Shown: piece after piece, positions 11,918 through 23,163 of the stretch
How positions within the stretch are numbered: the first letter of the stretch is position 1
Layout of the letters: every line of letters starts with the position of its first letter
DNA from: Vitis vinifera
Lineage: Eukaryota; Streptophyta; Magnoliopsida; Vitales; Vitaceae
NCBI RefSeq assembly: GCF_030704535.1
Contig: NC_081818.1
Coordinates: forward strand, 28,497,001-28,561,000
DNA: 64,000 bases
Reading direction: 5' to 3'
Notes under the pieces: model-generated
What the model was told of the DNA's origin: nothing
Database searches by the model: none
What the model saw: only the letters and a program-made list of their open reading frames with translations
Made by a program: the position numbers and the translations under genes

Positions 11918-12720
11918 TTATGCTTTATTAATTATTAAAAAATTTCAAGGAAAATGGTGCAAATATTCCCAACAGAAACATTAAATATTTTATTTATTTT
12001 TTTATATTCTAAATTAAAAAAAAAAAAAAAAAAGAGAATTTTTAGATTATTTTTTTTTTTGAAAAATAGATTTTTATCTAATCTACTCTAAAATATTGTC
12101 TATTGTATCCCTTCTTTTGTTTAAAGGAAATTTGTTTTCAAAATATTCCACACCTAATATTTGCAAATCATAAATTTAGGAAATTTTTAAGTATCATTAT
12201 TAATATAATGATGAAGATAAGAGTTGTCAAGAACTTTTTGCGTATCATTATATTATAATATAATAATAAAGATAAGAGTTAGACCAATACGGTTGATTAA
12301 CAATATAGGCCCAAAGGCCATTTGAAATTGTGAAAGGAACTAGGCCCATTAAGCATAGTTGGGCTTGGGAAATTGGCCCATGAAGCAAAATTGGCCTACG
12401 CCTTAGTCTTGGAGTCATGCGTATAAAGTTGTATTCCATTATAACAACTATTGTATAAATATTCCAATAACACTTTTTGTTTCACAGTTCGGTTATTCTA
12501 AAGACCTCCAAATTTATTTTTCTAATTAATTAGTAAAGTTTTTGCAAATATTCTTAACACAAATCATTCCATAACAAGAATTGTAAACAGCCCAAAACCA
12601 AATAAAAATCTGAAACGTGCTCTAAAGTAGGATGAATCCAACTCAAATTAGGAGTTGGAAGCAAATTCTAACAAGGATTACCAGTCCTTCTCTACCTCTA
12701 CTGCTCTACACCAACACCAA
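11918..12720. promoter_or_regulatory. Upstream region of the first AAA-ATPase, shared with a pseudogene copy
   Basis: AT-rich to about 12220. From about 12230 it holds a series of GGCCCA/TGGGCC-type motifs (12308-12400) that recurs at 15340-15490 upstream of the pseudogene at 15773. GGCCCA (site II-like) elements are common in plant promoters of mitochondrial and ribosomal genes; a role here is inference. Confidence 0.4.
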
Positions 12721-12726
12721 CTATTC

Positions 12727-12736
12727 TTATATATAG
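12727..12736 (+). promoter_or_regulatory. TATA box of the first AAA-ATPase
   Basis: A TTATATATAG stretch lies about 50 bases before the ATG at 12784, followed by a purine-rich leader. The position implies a very short 5' UTR. Confidence 0.6.
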
Positions 12737-12783
12737 GGGAGTAGCACGAACAAGTAGAAGAAGAGGAAGAGAGAATAGTGAGT

Positions 12784-14259
12784 ATGGAGAGCAAAGATAT
12801 GTTTGGGAAGGTGGGATCCATGGTGGGTAGTGCATTGTTCGTGTGGGCTATATTTCAGCACTACTTCCCTCAGTGCCTTGCTGATTTCATTGGGAGATAC
12901 TATCGGAAACTGGTGAATTTCTTCAATCCTTACATTGAAATCACTTTCAATGAGTTCACCGGCCAGCGGGGAATGCGAAGCGAAGCGTACAAGGACATCC
13001 AGAATTATCTTGGCTACAACTCCACCAGGCAAGCCTCCAGGCTCAAAGGTAGTTTGGTTAAGAACGGCAGGTCTCTGGTTCTGGGCATTGATGATTATGA
13101 GGAGGTGGTAGATGTGTTTGAGGGAGTCCAGGTATGGTGGATTTCTGGAAAACAAAACACCAACAGAAGGGCAATTTCAATATACCCGGTTCGAGGACAG
13201 AGTGATGATAAGAGGTATTATACTCTCCTTTTCCATAAGCGTCACTGGGATCTCATCTCTGGGCCTTACCTGAATTACGTGCTAAAAGAGGGTAAAGCCC
13301 TCAAGGATAGAAACCGGCAGAAGAAGATTTATACCAATCAGGAGGGCGACTGGCACTGGGTAGGGTTTGAGCACCCAGCCACATTCCAGACAATGGCGCT
13401 GGAGCCCGAGAAAAAGAAGGAAATTATGGAGGATCTCATAGCATTCAGTGAGAATCAAGAGTATTATAGGAGAATTGGGAGAGCTTGGAAGCGCGGGTAT
13501 CTCCTTTATGGCCCTCCAGGGACTGGTAAATCTACCATGATTGCTGCCATTGCTAATCTCTTGAATTATGATGTTTACGATTTAGAACTTACTGGGGTGG
13601 AGAACAACACTGACTTGAAGATGCTGTTGATGGAGATATCAAGCAAGGCTGTCATTGTGATTGAAGACATTGATTGTTCACTTGATCTGACTGGTCAAAG
13701 GAAGAAAGCAGAAACAGATGAGGATTCAGATGAGGAAGAAGATGAGAAAGGGAAGAAAGAAGGAAAAGAAAAGGGCTCCAAAACCAGCAAAGTCACATTA
13801 TCTGGGCTTCTGAATTTCATCGATGGGCTGTGGTCAGCTTGTGGGGGAGAAAGAGTCATAGTGTTCACAACTAATCATGTAGAGAAACTGGACCAAGCTT
13901 TGATTCGGAAAGGACGGATGGACAAGCATATAGAGCTATCCTACTGTAGCTATGAAGCATTCAAAGTTCTGGCTAAGAATTATCTGAATGTGGACTCACA
14001 TCCTAGGTTCTCAAAGATTAGTGAGTTGTTGGGGGAAGTCAATATGACCCCAGCTGATGTTGCTGAGCATCTAACCATCAAAACCATTATGAAAGATGCT
14101 GGAATTCGCTTGGAGGGTTTGATTTCAGCACTAGAGAGAAGAAAAGAAGCAAGGTTGGCAGCTATTGAAGACAAAAGAGAGAAGAAATTAGCAGCCAGAG
14201 GAGCCAAATCATCAAGGAAGAGAAATGATCGGCTAAGGAAGTATTTGAATGATCAGTAG
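12784..14259 (+). CDS. AAA-ATPase, BCS1/ASD-like, mitochondrial-type
   Basis: An intronless gene of 491 residues starting MESKDMFGKVGS. An in-frame GTG six bases upstream is not taken as the start. The N-terminal hydrophobic segment (about 12-31, VGSALFVWAIFQHYFP) is the likely membrane anchor. It is followed by the AAA-associated region (about 30-125) and the AAA core: Walker A GPPGTGKST from residue 243, Walker B VIVIEDIDCS from 290, and the second region of homology VFTTNHVEKLD with LIRKGRMDKHIELSYC. A Glu/Asp/Lys-rich insert separates Walker B from the LSGLLNFIDGLWS segment. All catalytic motifs are intact. Relatives such as Arabidopsis OM66/BCS1 and ASD sit in mitochondrial or ER membranes and respond to stress; the role of this copy is unknown. 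It is the most diverged intact member of the cluster. Confidence 0.93.
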   Translation: MESKDMFGKVGSMVGSALFVWAIFQHYFPQCLADFIGRYYRKLVNFFNPYIEITFNEFTGQRGMRSEAYKDIQNYLGYNSTRQASRLKGSLVKNGRSLVLGIDDYEEVVDVFEGVQVWWISGKQNTNRRAISIYPVRGQSDDKRYYTLLFHKRHWDLISGPYLNYVLKEGKALKDRNRQKKIYTNQEGDWHWVGFEHPATFQTMALEPEKKKEIMEDLIAFSENQEYYRRIGRAWKRGYLLYGPPGTGKSTMIAAIANLLNYDVYDLELTGVENNTDLKMLLMEISSKAVIVIEDIDCSLDLTGQRKKAETDEDSDEEEDEKGKKEGKEKGSKTSKVTLSGLLNFIDGLWSACGGERVIVFTTNHVEKLDQALIRKGRMDKHIELSYCSYEAFKVLAKNYLNVDSHPRFSKISELLGEVNMTPADVAEHLTIKTIMKDAGIRLEGLISALERRKEARLAAIEDKREKKLAARGAKSSRKRNDRLRKYLNDQ

Positions 14260-15772
14260 TTGCTTCTGCAAAGCTTGACTTCTGTGCTTTTCTCGCAGCT
14301 TTTTTTTTTTTTTTTTCCAATTTTTTTCTTTATCATTAGCTTCTTCTGGATAATTTTTTTTTTTTTTTTTTATACAGCAGTCATTTTTTAAACCCTATTG
14401 GCATTCTTCCAATGGCCAACTACCTTTTTTGGTTTGTAGTATAAGTTTAGCAGTGTCATAGTACTTAATTGATTTTTGCAAAGAGAATTTACAGTGGGAG
14501 TTTTGGTCCCATCTTGCTTTGCATACCTTTCCATTTTTAGCTTTAATTAAAAACAAGGTGGAAGTTAAAGTCATAATTAAAAAATAAAAATAAAAATTTT
14601 ATCAAAATTTAAAATCTATCTTTTTAAATATCACCCTGATTTTTATGTAAGACTATATTTTAAATTGTAAGTGCCTTTAATAAAGTTAGAAAATTAAATC
14701 TAAAAACTCTAATTAAATTTAAAGAAGAATTTTGGACTTCTCAAAAACTCATTCAAATATGCCTTTTTTTTCTCCCCCACATTATAATAGTCTTTAGAAC
14801 CTTTTTGACAATAATTTTAAGAAACCGCTTATAATATTTTTAACACTTAATGTTTATCATATCATTCAAGTATTAAAAAAATAAAAAAACTTTTTTTAAA
14901 ATTATGGTCAAATGTACTCTTAAAGTGTGTTTAATAGTATTTTCTCTAAGTGTTTTTACAAAAAGGGTTTTTTCTAAAAATATTTTAAAGAGAATTAATC
15001 ATCAAATATTTCTCTAAAAATCATTTATAATGATTTTTTTAACAATATAAATGAATTTTTAAAAATTTTAAAATGTTTTTTAAAATTTTCAAACACCTTA
15101 TTTTTCTTTAAAAATATTTTTTGAGTTAAAAATGTTTTTGAAAAACTCTATCAAATTGACTCTTAAAGGGTATTAATAATTAAAATTTTTAATAGATGAC
15201 ATAAATATTCTAAATTTTTGTCAACTTTATTCATATTCTTATAACAAAAATAAAAAATACACAAATAAATTGTTAATTTCTCAATTTTCTGAAAAATTTC
15301 CAAAAAATACAATTTACAAATCACAAATCTAGGAATTTTTGGTGTACCATTGATCTTAAAATAAGGATAAGAGCTGTCCCACAGATATTATTTAATAAGC
15401 TAGACTGAAAATATCCGTAAGGAAATGGGCCCATTAAACAAATTTGGGCTTGGGAAATAGGCCTATGAAGCAAATTGGCCTAGTAGTTCTCATGTTAGGA
15501 GAAGAGGACGTCCAAAGATGCAGCAACACCCATTTTCTTACAATTTTATTTAATTTATTTTTCAAATATGTTGTACGACAAATATTCTGAATACCCCCTT
15601 GCTTATTTGACTAGTCAACAAGGAAAAAATTTAATAAATATTCTTCATACTAGCCGTCGCATAAAAAAGAATTGTAATACAAAAAAAAAGGCGAATAAAA
15701 ATCTCAAATTTGATCCAACTAGGATGATTCCAAGCGGAAGAGGGTGAGCAGCACCAGGGAAGAAGAAGAGAG
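14260..15772. other. AT-rich spacer with duplicated upstream block
   Basis: Long T runs follow the gene (14298-14375). About 14920-15175 is an AT-rich inverted-repeat element of MITE type (ends near CTCTTAAAGTGTG and GACTCTTAAAGG). About 15290-15770 is a diverged copy of the DNA just upstream of the gene at 12784. Confidence 0.4.
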
Positions 15773-16470
15773 GATGTCGAAGATGGAGTACCAGGATGCG
15801 TTTGGCTAGTGTGTATGTGTGTGTGTATGTTCAGCTCTACTTCCCTCAGCGCCTTGGTGACTTCAATGGGGAGATACTATTAGAAACTGGTGAATTTGTT
15901 CAATCTTTAGATTGAAATCACTTTCAATGAGTTCATGACCAGAAAGTGGAAAGCGGAATGAAGAAGGGGACAAAAGGAAGAATCTAGGGTAAAAAAAAAA
16001 AAAAAAAAAAAATACAGAAGTACCATACCAGCAAGGTTAAATTATCTGGGGGTTCAGAATTTCACGGATGTGCAGTGGTCAGCTTGTGGGAGAAAGACTC
16101 ATGGTCTTTACAATTAATCATGTAGTGATACTCACCCAACTTTGGTTTGGAAATGACGGATGGATAAGCATGTAGAGCTGTCCTACTGTAGCTTTGAAGC
16201 ATTCAAAGTCCTGGCTAGATAGGAATTATCTGAACATGGAACCACACACCCTTTATTTCCCAAGATTAGTGAGTCGTTGGGGGAAGCCAATATGACCACG
16301 GCTGATATTGCTGAGCATCTAACCGACAAAACTATTATGAAAGATACTAGAATTTGCTTGGACGATCTGATTTTATCACTCCAGAAGACAATAGAAGAAT
16401 CAAGCCTGGCAGCTGAGAAAGGTAAAAGAGAAGAAATTATCAGCTAAAGGAATCAAATTATCAGATAAGA
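15773..16470 (+). pseudogene. Shrunken AAA-ATPase pseudogene
   Basis: It starts ATGTCGAAGATGGAGTACC and keeps an N-terminal remnant (CTACTTCCCTCAGCGCCTTG, GAAATCACTTTCAATGAGTT), then jumps to the C-terminal half near 16030 (LSG..NF, FTINHV, MDKHVELSYCSFEAFKVL, MTTADIAEHL). The whole ATP-binding core, including Walker A and B, is missing and the frame is broken several times. It is closest to the gene at 12784, and the DNA upstream is also duplicated. It was therefore a tandem copy that has decayed. Confidence 0.85.
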
Positions 16471-19397
16471 TTGATGCGTTCAAGGGAACAAGTCGGCCTG
16501 CTGAAGAGAAAATAAACTGATTTTTCAACATAAAGCACCAATTTCCATTTAGTTGTTGTGGGTTTTGTGTGCTTGGGCAAAGGTCTTTGGAGTAGTTGTT
16601 CCATAGGATTTTCTTCCTTCGTTCCTTTGTATTATATTCACATATATTCCATTATTAGTATAGGTTTGTTCTCAGTTAATTTTGGCATTATTAAACACAG
16701 TTAAATTCCTCAGATTTTGGACCATGAATCTGGAAAAACTGGGGCATGAAAGTTCCTAAGAATCCTTGCTGGCTAAGTATATGCTTTAGGGTTTAACGAT
16801 TAGTAAACTCATAAAATCAGCAGATAACTTACAAGAGAACAAGAAAAATATTAATCAGACAGGTATCATAGCATGTGGCTTGAACATTAATATCTTGGAT
16901 GATTAGATGGATTCCCAAAATACCTTAACGATATTCAGATCCATGATAATTGACAAGAACCCATCTCACATGGCAGCGATATTCAGATTCTGATAGTATC
17001 TAGCCAAGGAAATTAAGCAATCTTCAACTGAAGGAAGCCATGTAAACAATATAAGACTAACCTGTGAGTATTATCAAATTTTATGGACTTAAGTACAAGG
17101 CCAAAGTAGCAAAAAATACGTGTTTTCTCCTGCTTTATCAGGCACATGAAATATGGTTTGGAAAAGAAAGGACTGGCTAATAATGCTCATGGGAAAAATA
17201 GGGTCGACCCTGCAACATGTTCCATCATCAGTATCCTATTTTATCCATGAATAAGATTGTCAAAACCTTGGTTTAGGCCTTGATGGCGTAGCATATGACA
17301 GTACTGCATTGGCTCGGCCTAAACAAATTAAAACTTGAAGAAGAGCCATCAAAAAGCATATAAAACATGGTGCATGTATGGAGAAGAGAAGCAGCTAGTT
17401 CCAGAAATTCAATATTATATGTTGACAGAAACAACTATGCAGTGAGTGGGATGCGTGATGCACCTTTCATGCACAGCCTAACCCTGGATGTTCATGAATA
17501 ATCTATGCAAAGTAATGGCATGAAGCTAAAGCAAGATAGGGAAAAGTTAGATGGGTTCGAGGATAACAAAATTTGCATACCTTAGCTGGTATGAATTAAG
17601 AAACATTTGTAGGGCGAAGAATGTAGGAAAGAAGCTGAAGGGTATCTTGTCACAGGAGAGCGGCGATTGCCGCTTGCAATTTGCTACACAAGAGCAAGTG
17701 CCGTCTCTCCTGCGACAAGAAACCCCCAACCCCTCTTTCTTTCTCGCTTTCCTTCTCATGGTTTCCCCATACGAGGCCATCTACTCATTTATAAGCCCGC
17801 CACTGTTTTTTTCCACGGTGAAAGCAGCTCTTACATGGAAATTTTCTCTATGTGATGGAAAGCGTGAGAACGGTCTTGAAGGTATATCATTGTCGTAAAC
17901 AATTCATATGGTAGTCATCGGTTAAAACCTAGGCATTCTACAAATAGGTAAAATCAAATATAATACAAATAATCAACAAAGTAAAAAAATAAACTGAAAT
18001 ACTGTTAAATTATGGAATAAGTTAACACATCGTGAAATCTATTTAACTAATTTAATGATCAAGTTGATCTTATATTTAATAATTAGGTTGTATTAAGTCT
18101 TGTGTAAGTAATATGATTAATGTCTTTATTTAGAAACTAATTCAAATTGAACCAAATATAGATTAAGTTGTTTAAAGTAATAATTAGGGTAGTTAGTACG
18201 AGTTAATTTGCATCAAATCTGCATTATACAAGTTGATTAAAAACCTATTTATTTATCAAATGGATATTCATATTGATATAATTCGACCCAAAAATCCAAG
18301 TCCATAAAAAATGTATTGGGTTAGAATATTGTTTACGGATAGACCTTACCACCCTAGGAGTCATGGCACATGTTCAACAAGGTGTGAAATGCGTACCGAA
18401 GACTTGTATGGAAGTGGGCGACGAGGGAATGGTAGTCAGGAGCCGGAAGACTGACTTGATTTAGAACAGCTGGTCCAAAGAAAAAAGTTAAGGAAAAAAA
18501 TGGCGTTTGAATGGACCAAGAGGCCTCTGTGGAATTAATGAGCTAGGCTGCTGGACTAATTGGGGTGTTCACCTCCTAACCCTTGATATTTCTCGTTAAC
18601 AATTGGGCCCCATGTTTTTGTACTCATCTATCATGCAATTAAGAGGAAATTACACAGATGTAGATTTCTAGCCCCCAACAACCAAATTGACCATGCCGTG
18701 GACTAAGCTAAAAAATGTTGATGAATGTTAGGCATCATAAGGAATGTGAAATTTCCAGGGGATCTCTGGGCTAGCCCTCTTTTTCCAAAGTCATTGTCAC
18801 CCTTTTTACATTGCAACTTTCATACGACCAAATAAGGTTCTAGATGCCATAAGGGACAAGGTTTAAGGGCTTAATTTCCTAGGAGAGCACCCTTTCGAAA
18901 ATTAATCTTTCCACACATACAGGTTTGGGAATCTTCCTAGACTCACGGTCAGGAGCAATAATTGGACAAAGTACGTATGGTTCAGACATAGTCAAATTTG
19001 TTGAGCTTGAGTTCTTGTCAAGGTTCTATTAGAAAATAAAGGGGTCCGACTTTTCTTGCAGCGGGAAAAAAGGGAAGCATTTGATCTTTTCTCTTTGTTG
19101 GAACTTTTCTTGGCATTTTCCTGAACCAATTCACACCTTTAGATTAAAAACCACTCCATTATCTCACTCAGGACCCTGTATGCTTTAGCGTTTAGAGTGT
19201 ATGAGCTTCTCCATTTGTCCTCCTTGTCAAGAAGGATCTCAAGTTAGGAGGCCACGTCATATAAACAGGCCGAACTTGGACCGTCTTGGCTTTGGTTCGG
19301 ATTGGGATTACTCCATCTCTAGCTTGGTTTCAAACTGGTCTTGGCTCGGTTTGGGAATTCAATTCCAAGCATAGGGCGGGCCAAGGCTCATGCTTAA
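16471..19397. other. Gene-free spacer
   Basis: No gene is supported; the longest open frame (17551-17898) has no recognisable domain. About 18680-18945 is a diverged copy of 25768-26000. Nothing else stands out. Confidence 0.4.
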
Positions 19398-20886
19398 TGT
19401 AACACCCTATGCGCCAAGGCTAAGGGTAATCTTATCAATTTCGAATAATATATGTAAAAATAAATAAATAATTAAAAAGAACAAAAATTCATAGATTCTC
19501 TTTAAGAGTGAGTTCATAGAGTTAAAATTTGACAAAAATTTTATATTTCATATAATCATAAAATATTAATTCGGAACAAATTAACTCAATAATTAAAATA
19601 TAACATATAACCCAAATCAACGTGTACTTTAAGGTTAAATATAAACTAAACTAACAAAAACTTTTTCTATCTTCGACGTCACTCATTGGACGTTTAAAAA
19701 GGGCTTTTAAAAGTAAATGTATTAAACTTTAACTCAATAAATAATATACTAATAATTTCTTTTAAAAAAATATATATTACATAACATATTTTCAAACATA
19801 CATATCATAAACAAATTTTCTTTTCCCAAACTAATGAAACTTCATAAATAGATGATCCTTCAATTCAAAAGGGATTAGCCAATCAGATGGTACCATCGAG
19901 TCGACAACTATTTCATTTACTAGGTTTTTCAATCCTTATACAATTAGGCAATGAGGATTAGTAACTATCGCATTGCCTAAGTTTTCCAATCCTTGTACAA
20001 TTAAGTAATCAGGTAAACAATAGAACCCATGTTGATTAAGACTATAAGTCAAAATATATAACAAAAATGATATTTTTCACAATATAAAATATTCTTCATA
20101 TAGAAAATATTTTTTTACCTTTCCAAAAAAATAACATTTCAAAAAGTTGAACTAAATAAGGAAGTTTATTAAAGTTAGGATTCACCTAAACAAATAAAAT
20201 AAATCTTATTAATATAAACTTATTTTAACCCAAAGGGGATTTTATATCATATGCTACTAATTTACTCCTATAATAATTAAATTTTTAAGAATTTTTTTTT
20301 TTCTTCTTCATACATTATCTTGAGTACTAAATCAACATTTTTTTTTCAATTATCCTAATTAATATTTGTTTTCTTTCTACTATATTTTATTGTTTCCTAT
20401 TTTCCTTTCTACTATATTTTATTTTCATCCACATCAAATACTTATCTTTATTCAAAATTGTATTGTATATAAAATTCTTCCAAAATAATAATAAAAACTC
20501 TCACACTCACGAAGACTTTGTTTTTGTCCAAAGTTAAATAAAAAATCACATTCATCATACTACCATTATTTTTTTTTTCTTTTCCTACTCCCTAACCCTA
20601 CTTATTAGATGAACAATACAAATTTCTCTCTTTTTTTTTTAAACATCTAATTTATAAAATATCTTATTTAAAAATCCAAAAATAATAAAAATAGATTTCT
20701 TGAAAGACTTAACTTAAATTTTACTTAATAAATAATAAAAATAATCAATAGTAAAATCAATCTTAACATTGTAACTCCTTGATCGTGATTTGAAATTACA
20801 ATTTATTTTTATTTTTTCATAAAATAAAGTATCATCATCATCATTATTATTATTATAAGAATAAAAATAATCAATGATAAAATCAA

Positions 20887-20887
<1 letters not shown>

Positions 20888-20918
<31 letters not shown>
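20888..20918. repeat. (TCA)n microsatellite
   Basis: About ten TCA units just left of the MITE at 20942. Confidence 0.9.
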
Positions 20919-20941
20919 TCTGTGAAAACTAAATTAGGATA

Positions 20942-21555
20942 GGGACAATTGTGTTTTGGACCTAATTGGGCCCAAAAATTAAGCTTTGATCCATATAAGT
21001 TCACCATTTAAGCCCAAAACCTAGAGAAAGTGTAAAAATTAAGAAGAAGGATATGAATTTTTTACCTTTTTAAAAATGACTTTTATTGACTATGAAAAAA
21101 AAGTAGAAAAACATTAATTTAAATTTTATTCCTTTTATAAACTTCAATAAAATTTAATTTAATTTAATTTAGTGATTTGAAAAAAAACATACACCATTTT
21201 CCAAAAAAAAATAAAAATAAATTATTATTATTATTATTTAAAAATCAAACATCTTGGAAAATATATATATTTAAAATTATGTATGTAAAAAATAACTAAA
21301 AACATGTCAAAATTATTATTATTTTTAAATGATATATTTTTAGAATATATTTAAAAAAAATTAGTTTTCTAAAAATAATAAATTTTTAGAATAATTATTA
21401 ATAAAAATTAAAATAAAAAAGTTTATCAAACATCATAATAATTTTGAAGGGTATATAAGTCTTTTCACATTTTATATCGTTTCCCTCGATTATGCAACTT
21501 TTATGGATCAAATCTTAATTTTTGGGCTCAAATGAGTCTAAAACCTAATTATCCC
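20942..21555. mobile_element. Mutator-like MITE, copy 1
   Basis: 614 bp with long terminal inverted repeats: the left end GGGACAATTGTGTTTTGGAC matches the reverse complement of the right end (GGGATAATTAGGTTTTAGAC) and the similarity continues for about 60 bases. It is flanked by a perfect 9-bp target-site duplication ATTAGGATA at 20933-20941 and 21556-21564. The 9-bp length points to the Mutator superfamily. No transposase. The second copy, inverted, is at 59329-59951. Confidence 0.85.
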
Positions 21556-21636
21556 ATTAGGATATTACACTTCACTTGGATTTTGCTCTGAACTTTTGTA
21601 CATTCCCTTGGACAGAATATTAATTGCCATTTAACT

Positions 21637-21838
21637 AGATTATAATTAGAGGTGTAATTTAAGTGGGTTATACCGAACCCAAGCACTGGGTGAGCTTGGA
21701 CAATTCTTTTTGCAATTTGGACCCACCTTGTGCACAAAAAGTAACCCAAATTGAATTCGAGTTGGGCTCGCGTTGGCACTTTGGGCAACCCAAACCCAAA
21801 ATGAATATAATAATATATAATTCAACTAGTGATATAAG

Positions 21839-21881
<43 letters not shown>

Positions 21882-22234
21882 AATGAACCACTGTCATATT
21901 CTTCTATTTATTTACAAATCTTTTGGCCTATTAATATATTATACACCTTTTTGTTTTGCAATGTAGCCCACCCCCAAATTTTAACCTAATTAACCCACGT
22001 AACCTATTGAATCTATCCAACTCCATCCCTACCCAAGTCTTACTCAATTTCATTTTGAACTTGTGAAAAAAAGTTTGAGTTGAACAACTTACTTTACAAA
22101 TTGGGTTGGATTATGTTGGGTTTCGGATAGCTGTGATTTATTCTTATGTTAAACTTGGGTTCGTGATCAACTTAATTCAACCTACTTAAGTAACACCCCT
22201 AATTATAACTCAAGTTCCACCCCTAATTATAATC
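21637..22234. mobile_element. Inverted-repeat element, MITE-like
   Basis: The left end AGATTATAATTAGAGGTG is mirrored by CACCCCTAATTATAATCT at 22217-22234, and by another copy at about 22190-22207. Inside the ends, CGAACCCAAG and CTTGGGTTCG also pair. About 600 bp, no coding capacity. The AGGGGTG terminus recalls hAT MITEs, but I cannot settle the target-site duplication. Confidence 0.45.
21850..21876. repeat. (GA)n microsatellite
   Basis: About 13 GA units within the inverted-repeat element. Confidence 0.9.
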
Positions 22235-23163
22235 TATTAATTTTTCACAAATGATGGAGCAGAGTAAGAATTGGATTGATGGTGATTCTAGAAAATGTTT
22301 TTAATTTAAAAGGTATTTTTTTAAATAAAAAAACATCCATTGTTTAACAAAATTTAGAAAAAAAATTTAAAATTTTGAAAGATTATTTATAGTGTTAAAA
22401 AATCACTTATAATATTTATAAAAAAAACACACTTGATAGGTGATTTTCCTAAAAACACTTAAAGTAAAATCACTTCCAAACACACTTTAAACCCTTTTAA
22501 CTAAATTGTTTTTGGATTCCGAAATTTCAATGTTTGGATTGAGCTAGCCCACGGACCAGATTAGAATTAAAAAGCAAGCCCAAGTCAAATGCCCAACCCT
22601 GCCCCATGGACGGTTGCACTGAGTTTGAGCCGGCCTTTGCCCAGGATTTTCTAGTGTACCTGGACCGAGTTTTTGCCCATGGAACCAAATTGACATGCAT
22701 TGGAAGCTCCGATGAATACTTCAAAATATAAAATAAAAGAAGTTGAATGGGAAAAAGTTAAAAAGGCAGTATAAGATTCTCTATGTAGTGTGGCATGCTT
22801 GAAAATCCACTTTGTTGGCATTGTGGGAGATTTTCAACTTGTTCTAAATAGCTTAGCTGCAGGCCCTTTTGCTTGCACAGAGGCTTGGCTTTCTTAATTT
22901 AAACTGGAAACTTCCTCCAGTATACATTGATTCAAGAAAATTCAGATTCAATCCCACACTACTTTTTTTTTTTTCTCTCTTTTAAATCCATAAAAGCTAT
23001 GATTAGGACACACCAAAAGGGCATAGTCATATAAATTAGTGCACAAGATTGCAGTAATAGAAATTGGTTTTCATTCAAAATATACTTTCTGGAAACAGAA
23101 ACTACGCTCACATTCATACTGTCCCTATTATTAGTCTTTCCCTTCCACGGCCAATCCTTTTCT
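22235..23163. other. Downstream spacer of the second AAA-ATPase
   Basis: AT-rich; 22290-22500 has the inverted A/T-rich pattern of a small MITE. The last few hundred bases before 23164 probably include the 3' UTR of the minus-strand gene. Confidence 0.35.

Larger units (their letters stand above)
19398..21569. mobile_element. Probable solo LTR of a gypsy-type element, with a MITE inside
   Basis: The stretch begins TGTAACACCC and ends GGATATTACA, termini common in plant chromovirus LTRs. It is flanked by CTTAA (19393-19397) and CTTCA (21570-21574), a 5-base repeat with one difference. Without the 614-bp MITE and its 9-bp duplication the LTR is about 1.55 kb. It has no internal domain and no coding region. 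It looks old. Confidence 0.5.

Noticed and set aside
17551-17898. Small gene of 115 codons
   Set aside because: No recognisable domain, overlapping open frames on both strands, no promoter evidence.
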